Below, in pieces: positions 34,143 through 43,751 of a stretch of DNA of 64,000 bases (its first letter is position 1; every line of letters starts with the position of its first letter). The notes under the pieces are model-generated. The model saw only the letters and a program-made list of their open reading frames with translations. It was not told the DNA's origin and did not search any database. The position numbers and the translations under genes were made by a program. The stretch covers positions 283,180 to 347,179 of the forward strand of contig SVNK01000002.1 of the NCBI GenBank assembly GCA_015066935.1, read 5' to 3'. This DNA is from Ruminococcus sp. Its GTDB lineage: Bacteria; Bacillota; Clostridia; Oscillospirales; Ruminococcaceae.

Positions 34143-35202
34143 ACTTGAATTTCTCGATGCTGTCGGTAAAATTGATGATGAACTGCTGAATGAAGCAGAT
34201 GTTGACATTGAATATGTTCCTGTGAAAAATAATTCGGCTGCAAAAATACGTCTTTTTACGCTCTGCACTGCTGCCTCAGGAATCGCTGCGATTGCTGTTC
34301 TGGCACTCTCCAAAACTTTTATACCGACTGAACTTACAGGTAGTCCTTTGTTTAAAGAACAGGGAGTTTCCGGTTTTATTACCTCTGATGACAGATCTTC
34401 CGCAGACAATACATCCGTGTCGTACCAAACAACTGAAAACATCTGTTATACAACGTCAGCTGTCTCTTCAACAAGGTCGGATGATACTGAAAATACTGAG
34501 TCTCAGACAAATATCACTACATCCTCTTTTAATGAAACTGAAACACGCCTTCCTGAAATCACTACCGGTAACAATGATTTCGACAGTCTGACTCCGGACC
34601 ATGATTTCTCCGGAATTCCTCTGTCTGAATGGCTTGATAATGATAGTGTCGTCTGGGGTGAATCAGACCTGAAATCTTTTATATCATCACGCAGTATTCC
34701 TATAGGGACTTCATTGGTTTCTGATGAACTGATTTCCCTGATGCAGAATTACCCTGATGATGCAGTATTCGCCGTTCTTGTCGATTTTTCTTCCTGTGTT
34801 GATGAAGACAAAATGAATGACTGGATTTATAACGGTGAAACTATTTCAGAGCTTAAACAACGTATTTCAGAGGCAACGGAGTATTCGGATAAAAGCACAA
34901 CATATGTCGACAGCGACGGCACAGAGCATACTGTTTATTTTTTAACTCCGGAAAGTGAAGCTGAAGTTAAAAAAATACAACTCAGAATAAATCAGATAAA
35001 ATCTGCATATTACAGCTTCCGAATCAATGGTTTCAAAGACACCTTTCATGAAAACGGTCTTGAAGCTTATGAAGCTTCCGAAACGGGATATTTTCAGTAT
35101 GAAGCCTGTTTTTACTGTTTTGCAGGAAAGGATTCTCTCCTGAATTTTATATGCAGTAATACTGAAGCATTCGTTTTTTTCCCCGCAAATCACTTTAAAT
35201 AA
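34135..35202 (+). CDS. Putative membrane-anchored anti-sigma protein
   Basis: A 355-residue protein overlapping the sigma gene. It has a cytoplasmic acidic N-terminus of about 35 residues (FLDAVGKIDDELLNEAD), one membrane segment (about 42-62), a Ser/Thr-rich stalk and an extracellular domain (about 150-355) with no recognised family. Size, topology and overlap with the sigma gene match anti-sigma factors, but no zinc-binding HxxxCxxC motif is present. Assignment is by context; it could instead be an unrelated sensor or substrate of the carboxypeptidase next door. Confidence 0.65.
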   Translation: MNELEFLDAVGKIDDELLNEADVDIEYVPVKNNSAAKIRLFTLCTAASGIAAIAVLALSKTFIPTELTGSPLFKEQGVSGFITSDDRSSADNTSVSYQTTENICYTTSAVSSTRSDDTENTESQTNITTSSFNETETRLPEITTGNNDFDSLTPDHDFSGIPLSEWLDNDSVVWGESDLKSFISSRSIPIGTSLVSDELISLMQNYPDDAVFAVLVDFSSCVDEDKMNDWIYNGETISELKQRISEATEYSDKSTTYVDSDGTEHTVYFLTPESEAEVKKIQLRINQIKSAYYSFRINGFKDTFHENGLEAYEASETGYFQYEACFYCFAGKDSLLNFICSNTEAFVFFPANHFK

Positions 35203-35208
35203 AAGAAC

Positions 35209-36372
35209 ATGGAAATAAAATTTATGAGAATTAATGTTAAAATACTGTTTTTTATGGTCTGCACGCTGATTATTATTTGCATTTCAGGCTGCGGAAACAA
35301 TACCCACAATATAGTCAAAACCGTTGAACCTGCTATAATTACCGAAGCTTCCGACTTCAATACCGCTTCCACATCGGCTGAGACTTCTTCGATGACCGTG
35401 TCTACAACTGCTTCGTCAGCTACATCACATTCATCTTCAACGTCAACGAAACAGCTGACCTCGTCCTCAACGTCCTCCACCTCGACCGTTTCTTCAACTG
35501 AGACTGCATTGAGTTCAACTACCGTTGCTACTGTTACGTCGGTTTTTACTGAGACTTGTGTTTCTGCAACTGTTACGATTCCAAATGCAGAATATATTTC
35601 AGCTCCGTATGCAGGGGTGTATTCGGCTGATTCGCTTAGCTGTCTCTATGAGAAAAACACTTTCTCAAACATCTATCCCGCAAGTATGACAAAACTTCTG
35701 ACAGCTTGTACTGCTCTGTACTATGCATCTCCCGATAGAATTTATACTGTCGGTTCAGAAGTGAATCTTGTCGGATATGGTTCAAGTCTTGCTTACATCA
35801 GCTACGGAAACAGACTGACTCTTCGTGATTTGCTCGCAGGTATGCTGCTTTGTTCCGGTAATGACGCTGCATATACAATTGCTGTCAATGTTGCAAGAGA
35901 CGTTTCGGGAAACCCGTATATGGATGACTATGAAGCTGTCAGCTGCTTTGTTCAGCTGATGAACAGTTACGCATATCGTATCGGTGCTGTCAACAGCAAT
36001 TTCACTAATCCTGATGGATGGGACGATTATTCCCAGTTTACGACAGTACATGATATGGCTTTGATTTCTGCTCATGCTATGCAGTATTATGAAATCCGCA
36101 ACATTGTATCATGTTCAAGCAAATACGTCACTTTTGCTTCTGGTGAAAATGCAATGTGGTATAACAGCAATGCTTTGCTGCATCCTGAAAGTCCATATTA
36201 TCTTCCACAGGCAATCGGTCTTAAAACGGGAACTACTCCACTTGCGGGAAATTGTCTTGTTGCAGTCATAAATTCATATGGCAAGGAATACATTGTTATC
36301 GTTGCAGGCTGTGAAACCGACAGCGGAAGATATGAAGCTGTGCATCAGCTGATAAATTCGCTTTACAGCTGA
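35209..36372 (+). CDS. D-alanyl-D-alanine carboxypeptidase lipoprotein (peptidase S11)
   Basis: A 387-residue protein. The N-terminus is a lipoprotein signal ending ISGC (Cys28), then a Ser/Thr linker (about 30-125). The S11 domain has all three penicillin-binding motifs: SMTK (S159-K162), SGN in LLCSGNDAA, and KTG in IGLKTGTTP. It trims the terminal D-Ala from peptidoglycan pentapeptides. No clear ribosome site separates two possible ATGs (35209 and 35224). Its position after the sigma and anti-sigma pair suggests cell-wall stress control. Confidence 0.88.
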   Translation: MEIKFMRINVKILFFMVCTLIIICISGCGNNTHNIVKTVEPAIITEASDFNTASTSAETSSMTVSTTASSATSHSSSTSTKQLTSSSTSSTSTVSSTETALSSTTVATVTSVFTETCVSATVTIPNAEYISAPYAGVYSADSLSCLYEKNTFSNIYPASMTKLLTACTALYYASPDRIYTVGSEVNLVGYGSSLAYISYGNRLTLRDLLAGMLLCSGNDAAYTIAVNVARDVSGNPYMDDYEAVSCFVQLMNSYAYRIGAVNSNFTNPDGWDDYSQFTTVHDMALISAHAMQYYEIRNIVSCSSKYVTFASGENAMWYNSNALLHPESPYYLPQAIGLKTGTTPLAGNCLVAVINSYGKEYIVIVAGCETDSGRYEAVHQLINSLYS

Positions 36373-36385
36373 CCTATATATTCAA

Positions 36386-36427
36386 TAAAACCCCTGTATT
36401 CACTTTCCGGGCGAATACAGGGGTTTT
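36386..36427. terminator. Bidirectional terminator
   Basis: AAAACCCCTGTATTC/GAATACAGGGGTTTT 15-bp stem between the carboxypeptidase gene and the end of the fibre locus. Confidence 0.9.
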
Positions 36428-36431
36428 ATAT

Positions 36432-36974
36432 TCAGTATGGAAGCTCTCCGTTATCGTTTATAGTCTGAACAGTCTGAGAGACGATATTTATGTTCAGGGT
36501 ATAACCGCTTGAAGGAGCTTTTTTGATTGGTTTGCAGTCGGTAAGCAACGGCGTTGTGGATTCGTTTTTTCCGAGAATGGATTTGTAATAATAGAATCCA
36601 TCACTTCTCAGTTCCCAATCATCACCATATGTAATGGTATAATCTGTACCCTCGGACGGAGTCACAGCAAGAGTATTGCCATCAGCGTCCTGCCACGAAG
36701 CTATAACCATTGCACGAACAGATACGTCAAATTCATTTGTATTCGTAACTGTAACATCATCCTTTTCAAGGATATATCCTGCGTTATCGGGATCGTTGGT
36801 CAGCGTTTCGTTTATCGAGGGGATACTGTCTTCCATTGCTGTAAAGGAATTCTTTACAGTTGATGACTCCATTTTCAGTGCCGCAAAACTATTTTTTGTG
36901 CCGTAAATAATTATAACAAGAAATGCAGACACAAGCAGAATCACCAGATATTGTTTTTTTCTTGTAGCGGACAT
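36432..36974 (-). CDS. Small exported protein of the fibre locus (TasA-fold-like)
   Basis: A 180-residue protein starting at the ATG at 36974 with a GAAAGGAGGTG site that overlaps the stop of the giant adhesin gene; a longer ORF start lacks a site. A hydrophobic N-terminal segment (YLVILLVSAFLVIIIYG) is followed by GTKNSFAALK, which recalls the GTxA region of SipW-dependent exported proteins. The body (VTNTNEFDVSVRAMVIASW) resembles the beta-sandwich of camelysin/TasA-type proteins. It is the last gene of the locus and probably a minor fibre subunit. Similarity is by eye and weak. Confidence 0.65.
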   Translation of the reverse strand: MSATRKKQYLVILLVSAFLVIIIYGTKNSFAALKMESSTVKNSFTAMEDSIPSINETLTNDPDNAGYILEKDDVTVTNTNEFDVSVRAMVIASWQDADGNTLAVTPSEGTDYTITYGDDWELRSDGFYYYKSILGKNESTTPLLTDCKPIKKAPSSGYTLNINIVSQTVQTINDNGELPY

Positions 36975-36993
36975 ACTGTGCCTGCACCTCCTT

Positions 36994-39900
36994 TCAGTTA
37001 TACTCTGAGAATCTGTTATTGACATTTTTCTCATCGCCAAGCAGATTATTATTATTTCTTGTATTTGTGAATTCAACAGTCTGATTATAATTCTCAGATG
37101 TTATTGAAACAGTCTGCGGTTCAGGAGCGTCATACTTCCATGACCAGCTGCTGATTTCGGTTATGGTGTAGTCGCCGAATGGGATACATTGTATTACTGC
37201 TGAATCATTTCCGTTAACGGAAACAACCATGTCAATCGTCTTGTTCTGATTGCCGCCTGTAACTTTAAACAGGAAAGATTCATTTGACTGTACATCGCCT
37301 TTTTTAGTGATTTTCAGCGTACACGGAACTGCCTTTGCGTAGTAGGTGGCTTCACTTATTATACCATCAACAGCACGTGGAATCAGTCGGTTGTCAGTAC
37401 CTATCCACTCCTGCGGAACAGGCTTGACGCACTCCTCATCAGTATACCAGCCGTCAAAACGGTATCCTTCCGCAACATGCGGTACAGAACCATTTACTGT
37501 ACTTGCGTGTGAATTTGCACTGTTAAGCGTCGGAGTGACGTAACATCCTTCAATGTTTGTACCGACAATGCCGTTTACAACTATACGGTAATTAATTTCA
37601 ACCGGTTCTGAAACATAATAAAAAGTAATCACATTGTTTTGGTCTGTAATTATCTTGCTTTGCGAAAGACGTGAAGGATCATTTTTACTTCCGTCAACAT
37701 AATAACCGATATTGAGTGCTTCTTGCTGTTTAGCCTGACCGTAGAATCGTTCACCGTATTTTGCACTTCCATGTTCTATGGAATCAGCTTCCGTACCGAA
37801 CAGAAGGTCGTTTGTACCGAGGATTCTGTGTTCAATTGTATAATCGTGAACTGTAAGCGTGTAATAGAAACGTATAACGAGAATCTCACTTGTTCCGGTC
37901 TGTGTGGTTGAGTCAGTCAGTGTACCTGATGCGGTGTAGACTCCATCGACAATACTGTAAGATTTTATCTGCCTTTCGCCTTCAATATTGTCTTCCAATT
38001 CTTTACCCTGTGTGTTTACCCAAGCTGCATCGGGATTGAATTCGTGTCCGGCATAATCATAAGCATGTCGGGTGATGGTATCACCTACGTTTCCGGTGGA
38101 AAATTCATGGACCTGAATAGTCCATGTACCGTCAAGGTTTTCTGTGAGATGTTCAACAAGGTACATGGGTGATGGGTTTTCAGTGTAGTAAAAATTGATT
38201 ACATTCAGATCAGGATAAGCTGTCAGGATAATACGCTTCTGATATTCGTCGGGAACATACAGATTGATCATCTTGAATCTTTGTGTAGTAACTGCTTCTG
38301 ATGTTAAAATACTTTCACTTTCCACAATAAGATCTTCGCTTCCGGATTCAACTGATTTAAACCTGTTATTGCCTGTTGCAGTATTGATGTAATTTACAGT
38401 ATACTGTACCTCATCCAGATGGACATAATAAAAAGTAAAGTCGATTGTATATGTGTAATCGCCTGTTCCGTTGTAGGGTGAACCGTCCATGTTGACCTTT
38501 GTGACAGTTACAGAAGGATCTGTTTCATGAGTATCTTCAGAGAACATGATGGCATGGCTTGCAAGTTCGGGAAAATAATCTGTATTGTATTCATCCCAGA
38601 GTTCTGGCAGTGCCTTTGCTGAGAACGTCTTGGTTCTTCCGTCCTGAAGCTGACCCGTTGTATCATCTGCAATCCGGATAGCATTCTCCATATCAAGGAC
38701 GTATTTTCCGTTGCTGAGCAGATAAGTACCATCGGCATCTTTAAGTGCATTTGCACCGATGTAATGAATGGTATAACGAATCATTTTGTCGGCTACCCAT
38801 TCTGCATAGATTTTAAGATCCTTGTTTACGGGCATATTATTCGGGAGAAACGCAGTTTTTTCATTAGTTTCTTCATTGATATAGAACCATCCGACAAAAC
38901 TGTATCCTTCACGGATTATGGTTGATGCATAGCTTACGGGTTCGCCATGTGAAACATAGACGTTATTTCTGCCGTTTTCACCGTCAGGAATAGGCTTGTC
39001 AAGCTTCATATCGTTATAAGTCTCATAGAAAGTAACCTTATGCGTGTTTTTTTCCCAGTAGGCATAAACCGAGAGATCAGCGTCATCCATGCGGAATTCG
39101 TCCCATTTTACTTCTACATAGTTGCTTGGAGAAAGAGACCACCCCTTGAAATTATATGCCCCTTGTTCATATCTTGAAGGATAATAATCCCTCTCCATTA
39201 TTTCAGCAGTCAGAGTATTAAAGCTTTCAATTTTCTGACCGTACACGAGATTGTTTGTTCGGATAATTGTATCAATATTGTGGAAACTGAGTGTATGTGG
39301 GTTTCTTGTGTAATAGAATGTAGAATTCTGAGTTGCTTCTGTTACAGAGCCCGGCTTTTCATCGCTAATCTGGGCTTCTTTCAGCTGTACTCCATAATGT
39401 TCATAGGGAGTGATCTGTGTCGAATTGTTATATGCCATTACATAAGTAATCAGAGGCTGTTTTACATATTCAACTCCATTATGCAACACTGTATTTGTTT
39501 CCTCATCTGGAATAGCAGAGTAGTATATATGGAAATACTGGTCATTAAGTGACTCATTTGCCCACCAAGCAACAAACTTTGTGCCATTTGGGTCCGAAGG
39601 ATCATTCATTATTTCGGCAGATAGTTTTGTATATACTTTGAGTGTAGCGTTATCATTATTCATTGTACGATATTTGCATCCGTCAACAGGTGCCCATTCA
39701 GGAGTAGCATATGTGCCGCTTGTCGGAACAACACCTGAAGGCCATAAATCAGTTATTATCTGATTGTACTTAATATTATTAAGCATCAGGTAATAGTATT
39801 GGATACCATTTATAACATCATAGCCATATGTATAACGATCATCGTTGACCTGAGGAAGTTCCGAAACATTATATCCCCATGTCATATTCTGGGGCTGGGT

Positions 39901-42003
39901 ATTGGTTGTAGCAGAAGCAAGCTGTCGCTTTTCAAAAGTATACTGGTTTGGAGTATCCAATCGATAAGATATCGCCAGATTGTTACCGTCATCGTTATAC
40001 ACACTGTATCCGCCTGCATGAGTTGCATTTCTGCCGCCATGCTGATTCAGATATTGTCCGTCCTGACCAATTCGCCAGCTGTTCTTATCACTGACCCATG
40101 TAACTTCAACTGTTTTCTGTGTTGCAGTGAAATTTGCAGAACCGCTTCCTATTTCAAGATAGTATCCTCTGTCATCAGTGACATAGTATAAATTACCGCT
40201 GACATGCTGGAATTTAAAGACAGTTACATCACTATCATTAGGATGATGGATTAAATTAAGCTTGTTATCGCTGTTCTGAGAGTTGGAAAGAACACAGTTT
40301 GATCTGTTGTTGGAAACTTCATACCAGACAAAATAATTACCGTCAGGCAGAAGTCCGCTGCTGTCAGGGGTCATTTTATGATAATACTCTAAGATCTCTT
40401 CAATATAGAAGCGTGCATAATAAAACTTGAGATTATAAGTGTTACGCTTGTAATAAACATTAAGAACTGTTGAATTATCACCCATAACAGTTTTAGTCAT
40501 ATCACTTTTTTCTTCATTCAGAGTGAAAAATTCGTATTCATATCTTGCAGGAATTGCACTGTATTTTCCGTTTTGAGCTACCGCTTCCTGAACTTTTTTG
40601 CTTGAAAATGGAAGCTGTGATATATCAAATGCAGAAGCATTCGGGTCAAAAGTAATGACATCACCTGAATTTGCATTCTGAGTTACCGTACCCCAATAGC
40701 TGTAACCGTCGTCGTTGGCATTCTCTTTCCAGTAAACAACATTGTAAGTTGCTTCAGCCTTAATCCATTTTGCCTTGAAGGTTATATCAAAGTCAGGAAT
40801 TGCAACTGTATTTCCTTGTTCAAGATTATAGGCGATACCTTCAGCTATTGTAAGCTGATCATAGTTCAGTGGACTATCGGAAGTGACAATCTCCCATCCG
40901 CCGAAAATGTATCCCGCCTTACTCGGAGTTGATAGCTTGAAATCTGTATCATAACGGGCGTAAACAGGTTCTACTCCATAACCGCCGTCAAGCAGGAAGT
41001 TCATGAGATGATATTCTCTGTCATAAAATATTTCGATTATTGTTGAACCATCCGCAGCAACGGCAGCAGTATCGTATTCGAGCATTGTGAAGCCCTTAAA
41101 TTCAGGTTTTATAGAAATTAATGTTCCTACAGGAGCTGTCATTGATTCCGAAGAGCCGGATGAGTAAAAATCATCATATCTGTTCTGGAAATACGTGCTG
41201 ATGAGATAATTGGCAGGCTGTGGCAGATAGACTACATAAATAATATAGTCTTCACTGATATCTGTAATATTCAGCATCACTGATTCACCGCTTGTCAGCG
41301 TTGATTCATCTGCATCAACAAACCAGCGTCCGTCTGATTCACTCCAGTCAGACGCTGTCGCAAGGTAAGCCTTGTATCCTGTACGGACGGGACTTGATAC
41401 TTCCGCATCAAAATCAGTACGTGCAGCTATCGTTGCAATATAGTCATTGGCTACTGAACCTACCATTTCAGGTGATTCATAGTTGTAAAGATATTTTATT
41501 GTTATAGTGTGAGTGATGAATTCGTTTTCGTTGGATAACTGAGTATCATTAGCAGCATGCATCGTCGGAGCGTTATATTCCGTATGTATGTACGATTCCG
41601 CCGGAATCTCTGTGACCCTTATTTTAATACTATTGCTGAAATATGACCTGTTATTTGTGGTGGTTTTACAGCGGATTTCAGATTTGTTATTGACGTCCGT
41701 AAATTTACCTATAAGGTTATAGCTTATTTCACATGAGGATGATGTCTTGTCATAGATATCGACCCATTGCGATGAATCAGGTATAAAAATCTGCCACTGA
41801 TAGGCGTCGGCGTTGTTTTCGCTTGTATAAAGAGTTGTTTTACGGTCGATCGGGAGGTCGATTTCTGATACTGATTTTCCGTTATGAATGATGTGGATTG
41901 CCGCAGATTCGGAGCGTACATAATCCAAAGGAAGCACACAGAATAACATGACAATTACTATGACAATAGAAAAAAACTTCTTGCTAAGATTATATGTTTT
42001 CAT
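36994..42003 (-). CDS. Giant repeat-rich surface adhesin of the fibre locus
   Basis: A 1669-residue secreted protein with a signal peptide (about 1-33). It contains several InlB/Flg_new-type beta-repeats ending in GGWxxx...FxAxW (for example near 365-415, 1000-1035 and 1070-1110). MucBP-like repeats with YTVNYIN and FYYV/FYYT ends occupy about 1120-1470. An inserted domain (about 550-700) resembles a glycan-binding trefoil. The last ~110 residues look like a Cna-B/SpaA-type beta-sandwich (FLFKVTGG, IPFGDYTITEI, VEFTNTRN). There is no LPxTG motif or C-terminal membrane helix, so it must be held by other proteins, plausibly the fibre subunits. The start has AAAAGGAGGAA. Confidence 0.85.
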   Translation of the reverse strand: MKTYNLSKKFFSIVIVIVMLFCVLPLDYVRSESAAIHIIHNGKSVSEIDLPIDRKTTLYTSENNADAYQWQIFIPDSSQWVDIYDKTSSSCEISYNLIGKFTDVNNKSEIRCKTTTNNRSYFSNSIKIRVTEIPAESYIHTEYNAPTMHAANDTQLSNENEFITHTITIKYLYNYESPEMVGSVANDYIATIAARTDFDAEVSSPVRTGYKAYLATASDWSESDGRWFVDADESTLTSGESVMLNITDISEDYIIYVVYLPQPANYLISTYFQNRYDDFYSSGSSESMTAPVGTLISIKPEFKGFTMLEYDTAAVAADGSTIIEIFYDREYHLMNFLLDGGYGVEPVYARYDTDFKLSTPSKAGYIFGGWEIVTSDSPLNYDQLTIAEGIAYNLEQGNTVAIPDFDITFKAKWIKAEATYNVVYWKENANDDGYSYWGTVTQNANSGDVITFDPNASAFDISQLPFSSKKVQEAVAQNGKYSAIPARYEYEFFTLNEEKSDMTKTVMGDNSTVLNVYYKRNTYNLKFYYARFYIEEILEYYHKMTPDSSGLLPDGNYFVWYEVSNNRSNCVLSNSQNSDNKLNLIHHPNDSDVTVFKFQHVSGNLYYVTDDRGYYLEIGSGSANFTATQKTVEVTWVSDKNSWRIGQDGQYLNQHGGRNATHAGGYSVYNDDGNNLAISYRLDTPNQYTFEKRQLASATTNTQPQNMTWGYNVSELPQVNDDRYTYGYDVINGIQYYYLMLNNIKYNQIITDLWPSGVVPTSGTYATPEWAPVDGCKYRTMNNDNATLKVYTKLSAEIMNDPSDPNGTKFVAWWANESLNDQYFHIYYSAIPDEETNTVLHNGVEYVKQPLITYVMAYNNSTQITPYEHYGVQLKEAQISDEKPGSVTEATQNSTFYYTRNPHTLSFHNIDTIIRTNNLVYGQKIESFNTLTAEIMERDYYPSRYEQGAYNFKGWSLSPSNYVEVKWDEFRMDDADLSVYAYWEKNTHKVTFYETYNDMKLDKPIPDGENGRNNVYVSHGEPVSYASTIIREGYSFVGWFYINEETNEKTAFLPNNMPVNKDLKIYAEWVADKMIRYTIHYIGANALKDADGTYLLSNGKYVLDMENAIRIADDTTGQLQDGRTKTFSAKALPELWDEYNTDYFPELASHAIMFSEDTHETDPSVTVTKVNMDGSPYNGTGDYTYTIDFTFYYVHLDEVQYTVNYINTATGNNRFKSVESGSEDLIVESESILTSEAVTTQRFKMINLYVPDEYQKRIILTAYPDLNVINFYYTENPSPMYLVEHLTENLDGTWTIQVHEFSTGNVGDTITRHAYDYAGHEFNPDAAWVNTQGKELEDNIEGERQIKSYSIVDGVYTASGTLTDSTTQTGTSEILVIRFYYTLTVHDYTIEHRILGTNDLLFGTEADSIEHGSAKYGERFYGQAKQQEALNIGYYVDGSKNDPSRLSQSKIITDQNNVITFYYVSEPVEINYRIVVNGIVGTNIEGCYVTPTLNSANSHASTVNGSVPHVAEGYRFDGWYTDEECVKPVPQEWIGTDNRLIPRAVDGIISEATYYAKAVPCTLKITKKGDVQSNESFLFKVTGGNQNKTIDMVVSVNGNDSAVIQCIPFGDYTITEISSWSWKYDAPEPQTVSITSENYNQTVEFTNTRNNNNLLGDEKNVNNRFSEYN

Positions 42004-42028
42004 CTGTATTCCTCCTTTTTAGTATTAA

Positions 42029-42616
42029 TCAGCTGCCCGATTCTCTTGAAAACGTTTCTTCGGGAGAGTCGTTGTTGAGTTTCTGATAAAGATATGCAGT
42101 AAAATCAAGGTTGAAAGCTTCACCGTTGTACTGTGGTGATACATTAAGAACATCACCGCTTATAATTTTAATCGATGTACTGAAATCCTCTCCCGTATAA
42201 ACATAGACATTTTCGATGTTATTGAGCTTTTCCCAGTGATTGCACAGCGTATATGTAACAGATTCCGGAAAATTCACTTCATCGACTCTTACAAAGAGAT
42301 ATGATGGTATTCCTGTTTTTCCCGTCACTGTTACTGCGGGGTCTTTTGGAATATTAACTCCCGGCATTACCTTATAGCTGTTTTCAAGTACCTTTTCTGA
42401 AGTATCAAGAGAATATCTTCCGCTTTCGGTAATAGTCGCCTTACTTTCGTTAAGAATTATACTCTCTGCAAGTTCTGACGAGAATTCTACAGAGCCCTTG
42501 AGTTTGACTTTACGGACATATTTCGCATTCAGTCCGGCAGTAATCATCGCAACAGCGGTAATTGCAGCAATTCCGACAACAAGGAGAACACGTCTTTTTA
42601 TTAACTTTTTTCGCAT
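42029..42616 (-). CDS. SipW-dependent-type exported fibre-locus protein
   Basis: A 195-residue protein with a long basic N-terminus (MRKKLIKRR), a membrane segment and a cleavage region ITAGLNAKYVRKVKLKGSV, matching the GxYAxY/F pattern of proteins processed by SipW-type peptidases. The remaining beta-rich domain includes PGVNIPKDPAVTVTG. It is probably a minor subunit or connector of the fibre. It begins 10 bp after the preceding gene behind AAGGAGG. Confidence 0.75.
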   Translation of the reverse strand: MRKKLIKRRVLLVVGIAAITAVAMITAGLNAKYVRKVKLKGSVEFSSELAESIILNESKATITESGRYSLDTSEKVLENSYKVMPGVNIPKDPAVTVTGKTGIPSYLFVRVDEVNFPESVTYTLCNHWEKLNNIENVYVYTGEDFSTSIKIISGDVLNVSPQYNGEAFNLDFTAYLYQKLNNDSPEETFSRESGS

Positions 42617-42626
42617 ATGTTCCTCC

Positions 42627-43169
42627 TTAATCTACCTGAGTGAAAGAAATATCCGCATCAAAATGTGCCGATAGCGACGAAGTCTGTCCGTTATGTGAGG
42701 ACATTATTCTGTTATAGCAATCCTGATCTATAGTTATTCTGAGTATTTCCGTAATTCCGGTTGTATCACCGGCTGAAAGAACTGCGATATTTCCGAATCT
42801 GATGCTGGTTCCGTCGGAATTCTCCTTAACAGAGTCCCCGAATGTGAACACAGCTCCGTTAAGCATATCGTCGGGAAAGGAAATCTCGAGTTCACACTCA
42901 ACATCAACTTCCGACGGGTTTGATAACTTTATCTGATATTCAAACGAATACGTACCAACGCTTGTGTCTGTGTCAAACACCCATGTATCATTAACAAATG
43001 AAGCAAGCGGAGAGAATTCAGCTACAACAGCAGAATTATTATTTGTTTCCTTATACGTGTATCTTGCATAGAGTCCCGATACAAAGTAAACGGAAAAAAG
43101 AGTAAGACATAACAGGACGGCAGCAAGCTGAAGCGGCATATTCGATTTTGAACGAGATTCCGTACGCAT
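42627..43169 (-). CDS. SipW-dependent-type exported fibre-locus protein, TasA-like
   Basis: A 180-residue protein with an N-terminal membrane segment ending VSGLYARYTYKE, close to the GTYAKY cleavage region of the major subunit. The mature part has the TasA/camelysin-type beta-sandwich layout (FEYQIKLSNPSEVDVECEL). Its C-terminus, SFTQVD, matches the major subunit ending TVTQVD. A minor pilin-like subunit is the most likely role. Confidence 0.78.
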   Translation of the reverse strand: MRTESRSKSNMPLQLAAVLLCLTLFSVYFVSGLYARYTYKETNNNSAVVAEFSPLASFVNDTWVFDTDTSVGTYSFEYQIKLSNPSEVDVECELEISFPDDMLNGAVFTFGDSVKENSDGTSIRFGNIAVLSAGDTTGITEILRITIDQDCYNRIMSSHNGQTSSLSAHFDADISFTQVD

Positions 43170-43190
43170 TGCTCATCACCTGCTTTTTCT

Positions 43191-43751
43191 TTATTCTGAT
43201 TCTGATGACTGTTCATCTCTGAGTCGTCTGATTTCTTCTTTTATGGCGTCAATATCCTGATAATCACGTTTCTTCTGCTTGTGGAACGACAACTCCGTCA
43301 AAAGAAACGCCGCAGTTATAAGTACAATCATTCCGACGGTCGATTTAAGAAAATTGACTATGACTCCTATAAACGGAATAACCATTACCACAGTCCCCTT
43401 GATATTCTTTTTATCAACAGGGTCGTCTGCGATATTATTAGCGTCACCCTTTGTAGTTACCATTTCACCTGTTATATCTGTGATTCTGTGGACAATCAGC
43501 TCAGAACCACTCTGATAAACTACTATATCACCTATGTCATAATCTTCTTCCTTGTGTACAATTATGACGTCGTTCACACTTAATTCAGGTTCCATGCTTC
43601 CCGAAAGCACTACAGCTGAACCATATCCGAAAGGCATCGGCATGGCGTTTCCTACGAGAGTTTCTGCATTCCATGAATATATTTTAAGACCTGTCACGAT
43701 AGCTGCAAACGCTATCAGTGCTACACGAAGGATGGTTTTGAGTTTTTTCAT
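43191..43751 (-). CDS. sipW: Signal peptidase I, SipW/ER type (second copy)
   Basis: A 186-residue membrane protease. The catalytic Ser is in VVLSGSMEPEL (about residue 52). His replaces the bacterial Lys in LIVHRITDI (about 90), and the Asp motif is TKGDANNIADDP. This Ser-His-Asp arrangement is the archaeal/eukaryotic ER type used by Bacillus SipW to process TasA-class proteins. N- and C-terminal membrane helices are present. It overlaps the preceding gene by 4 bp (ATGA). Substrates are expected to be the neighbouring fibre proteins. Confidence 0.9.
   Translation of the reverse strand: MKKLKTILRVALIAFAAIVTGLKIYSWNAETLVGNAMPMPFGYGSAVVLSGSMEPELSVNDVIIVHKEEDYDIGDIVVYQSGSELIVHRITDITGEMVTTKGDANNIADDPVDKKNIKGTVVMVIPFIGVIVNFLKSTVGMIVLITAAFLLTELSFHKQKKRDYQDIDAIKEEIRRLRDEQSSESE

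Noticed and set aside
39799..40191. 130-residue plus-strand ORF within the giant adhesin gene
   Set aside because: Antisense shadow of the adhesin repeats; no ribosome site or promoter.
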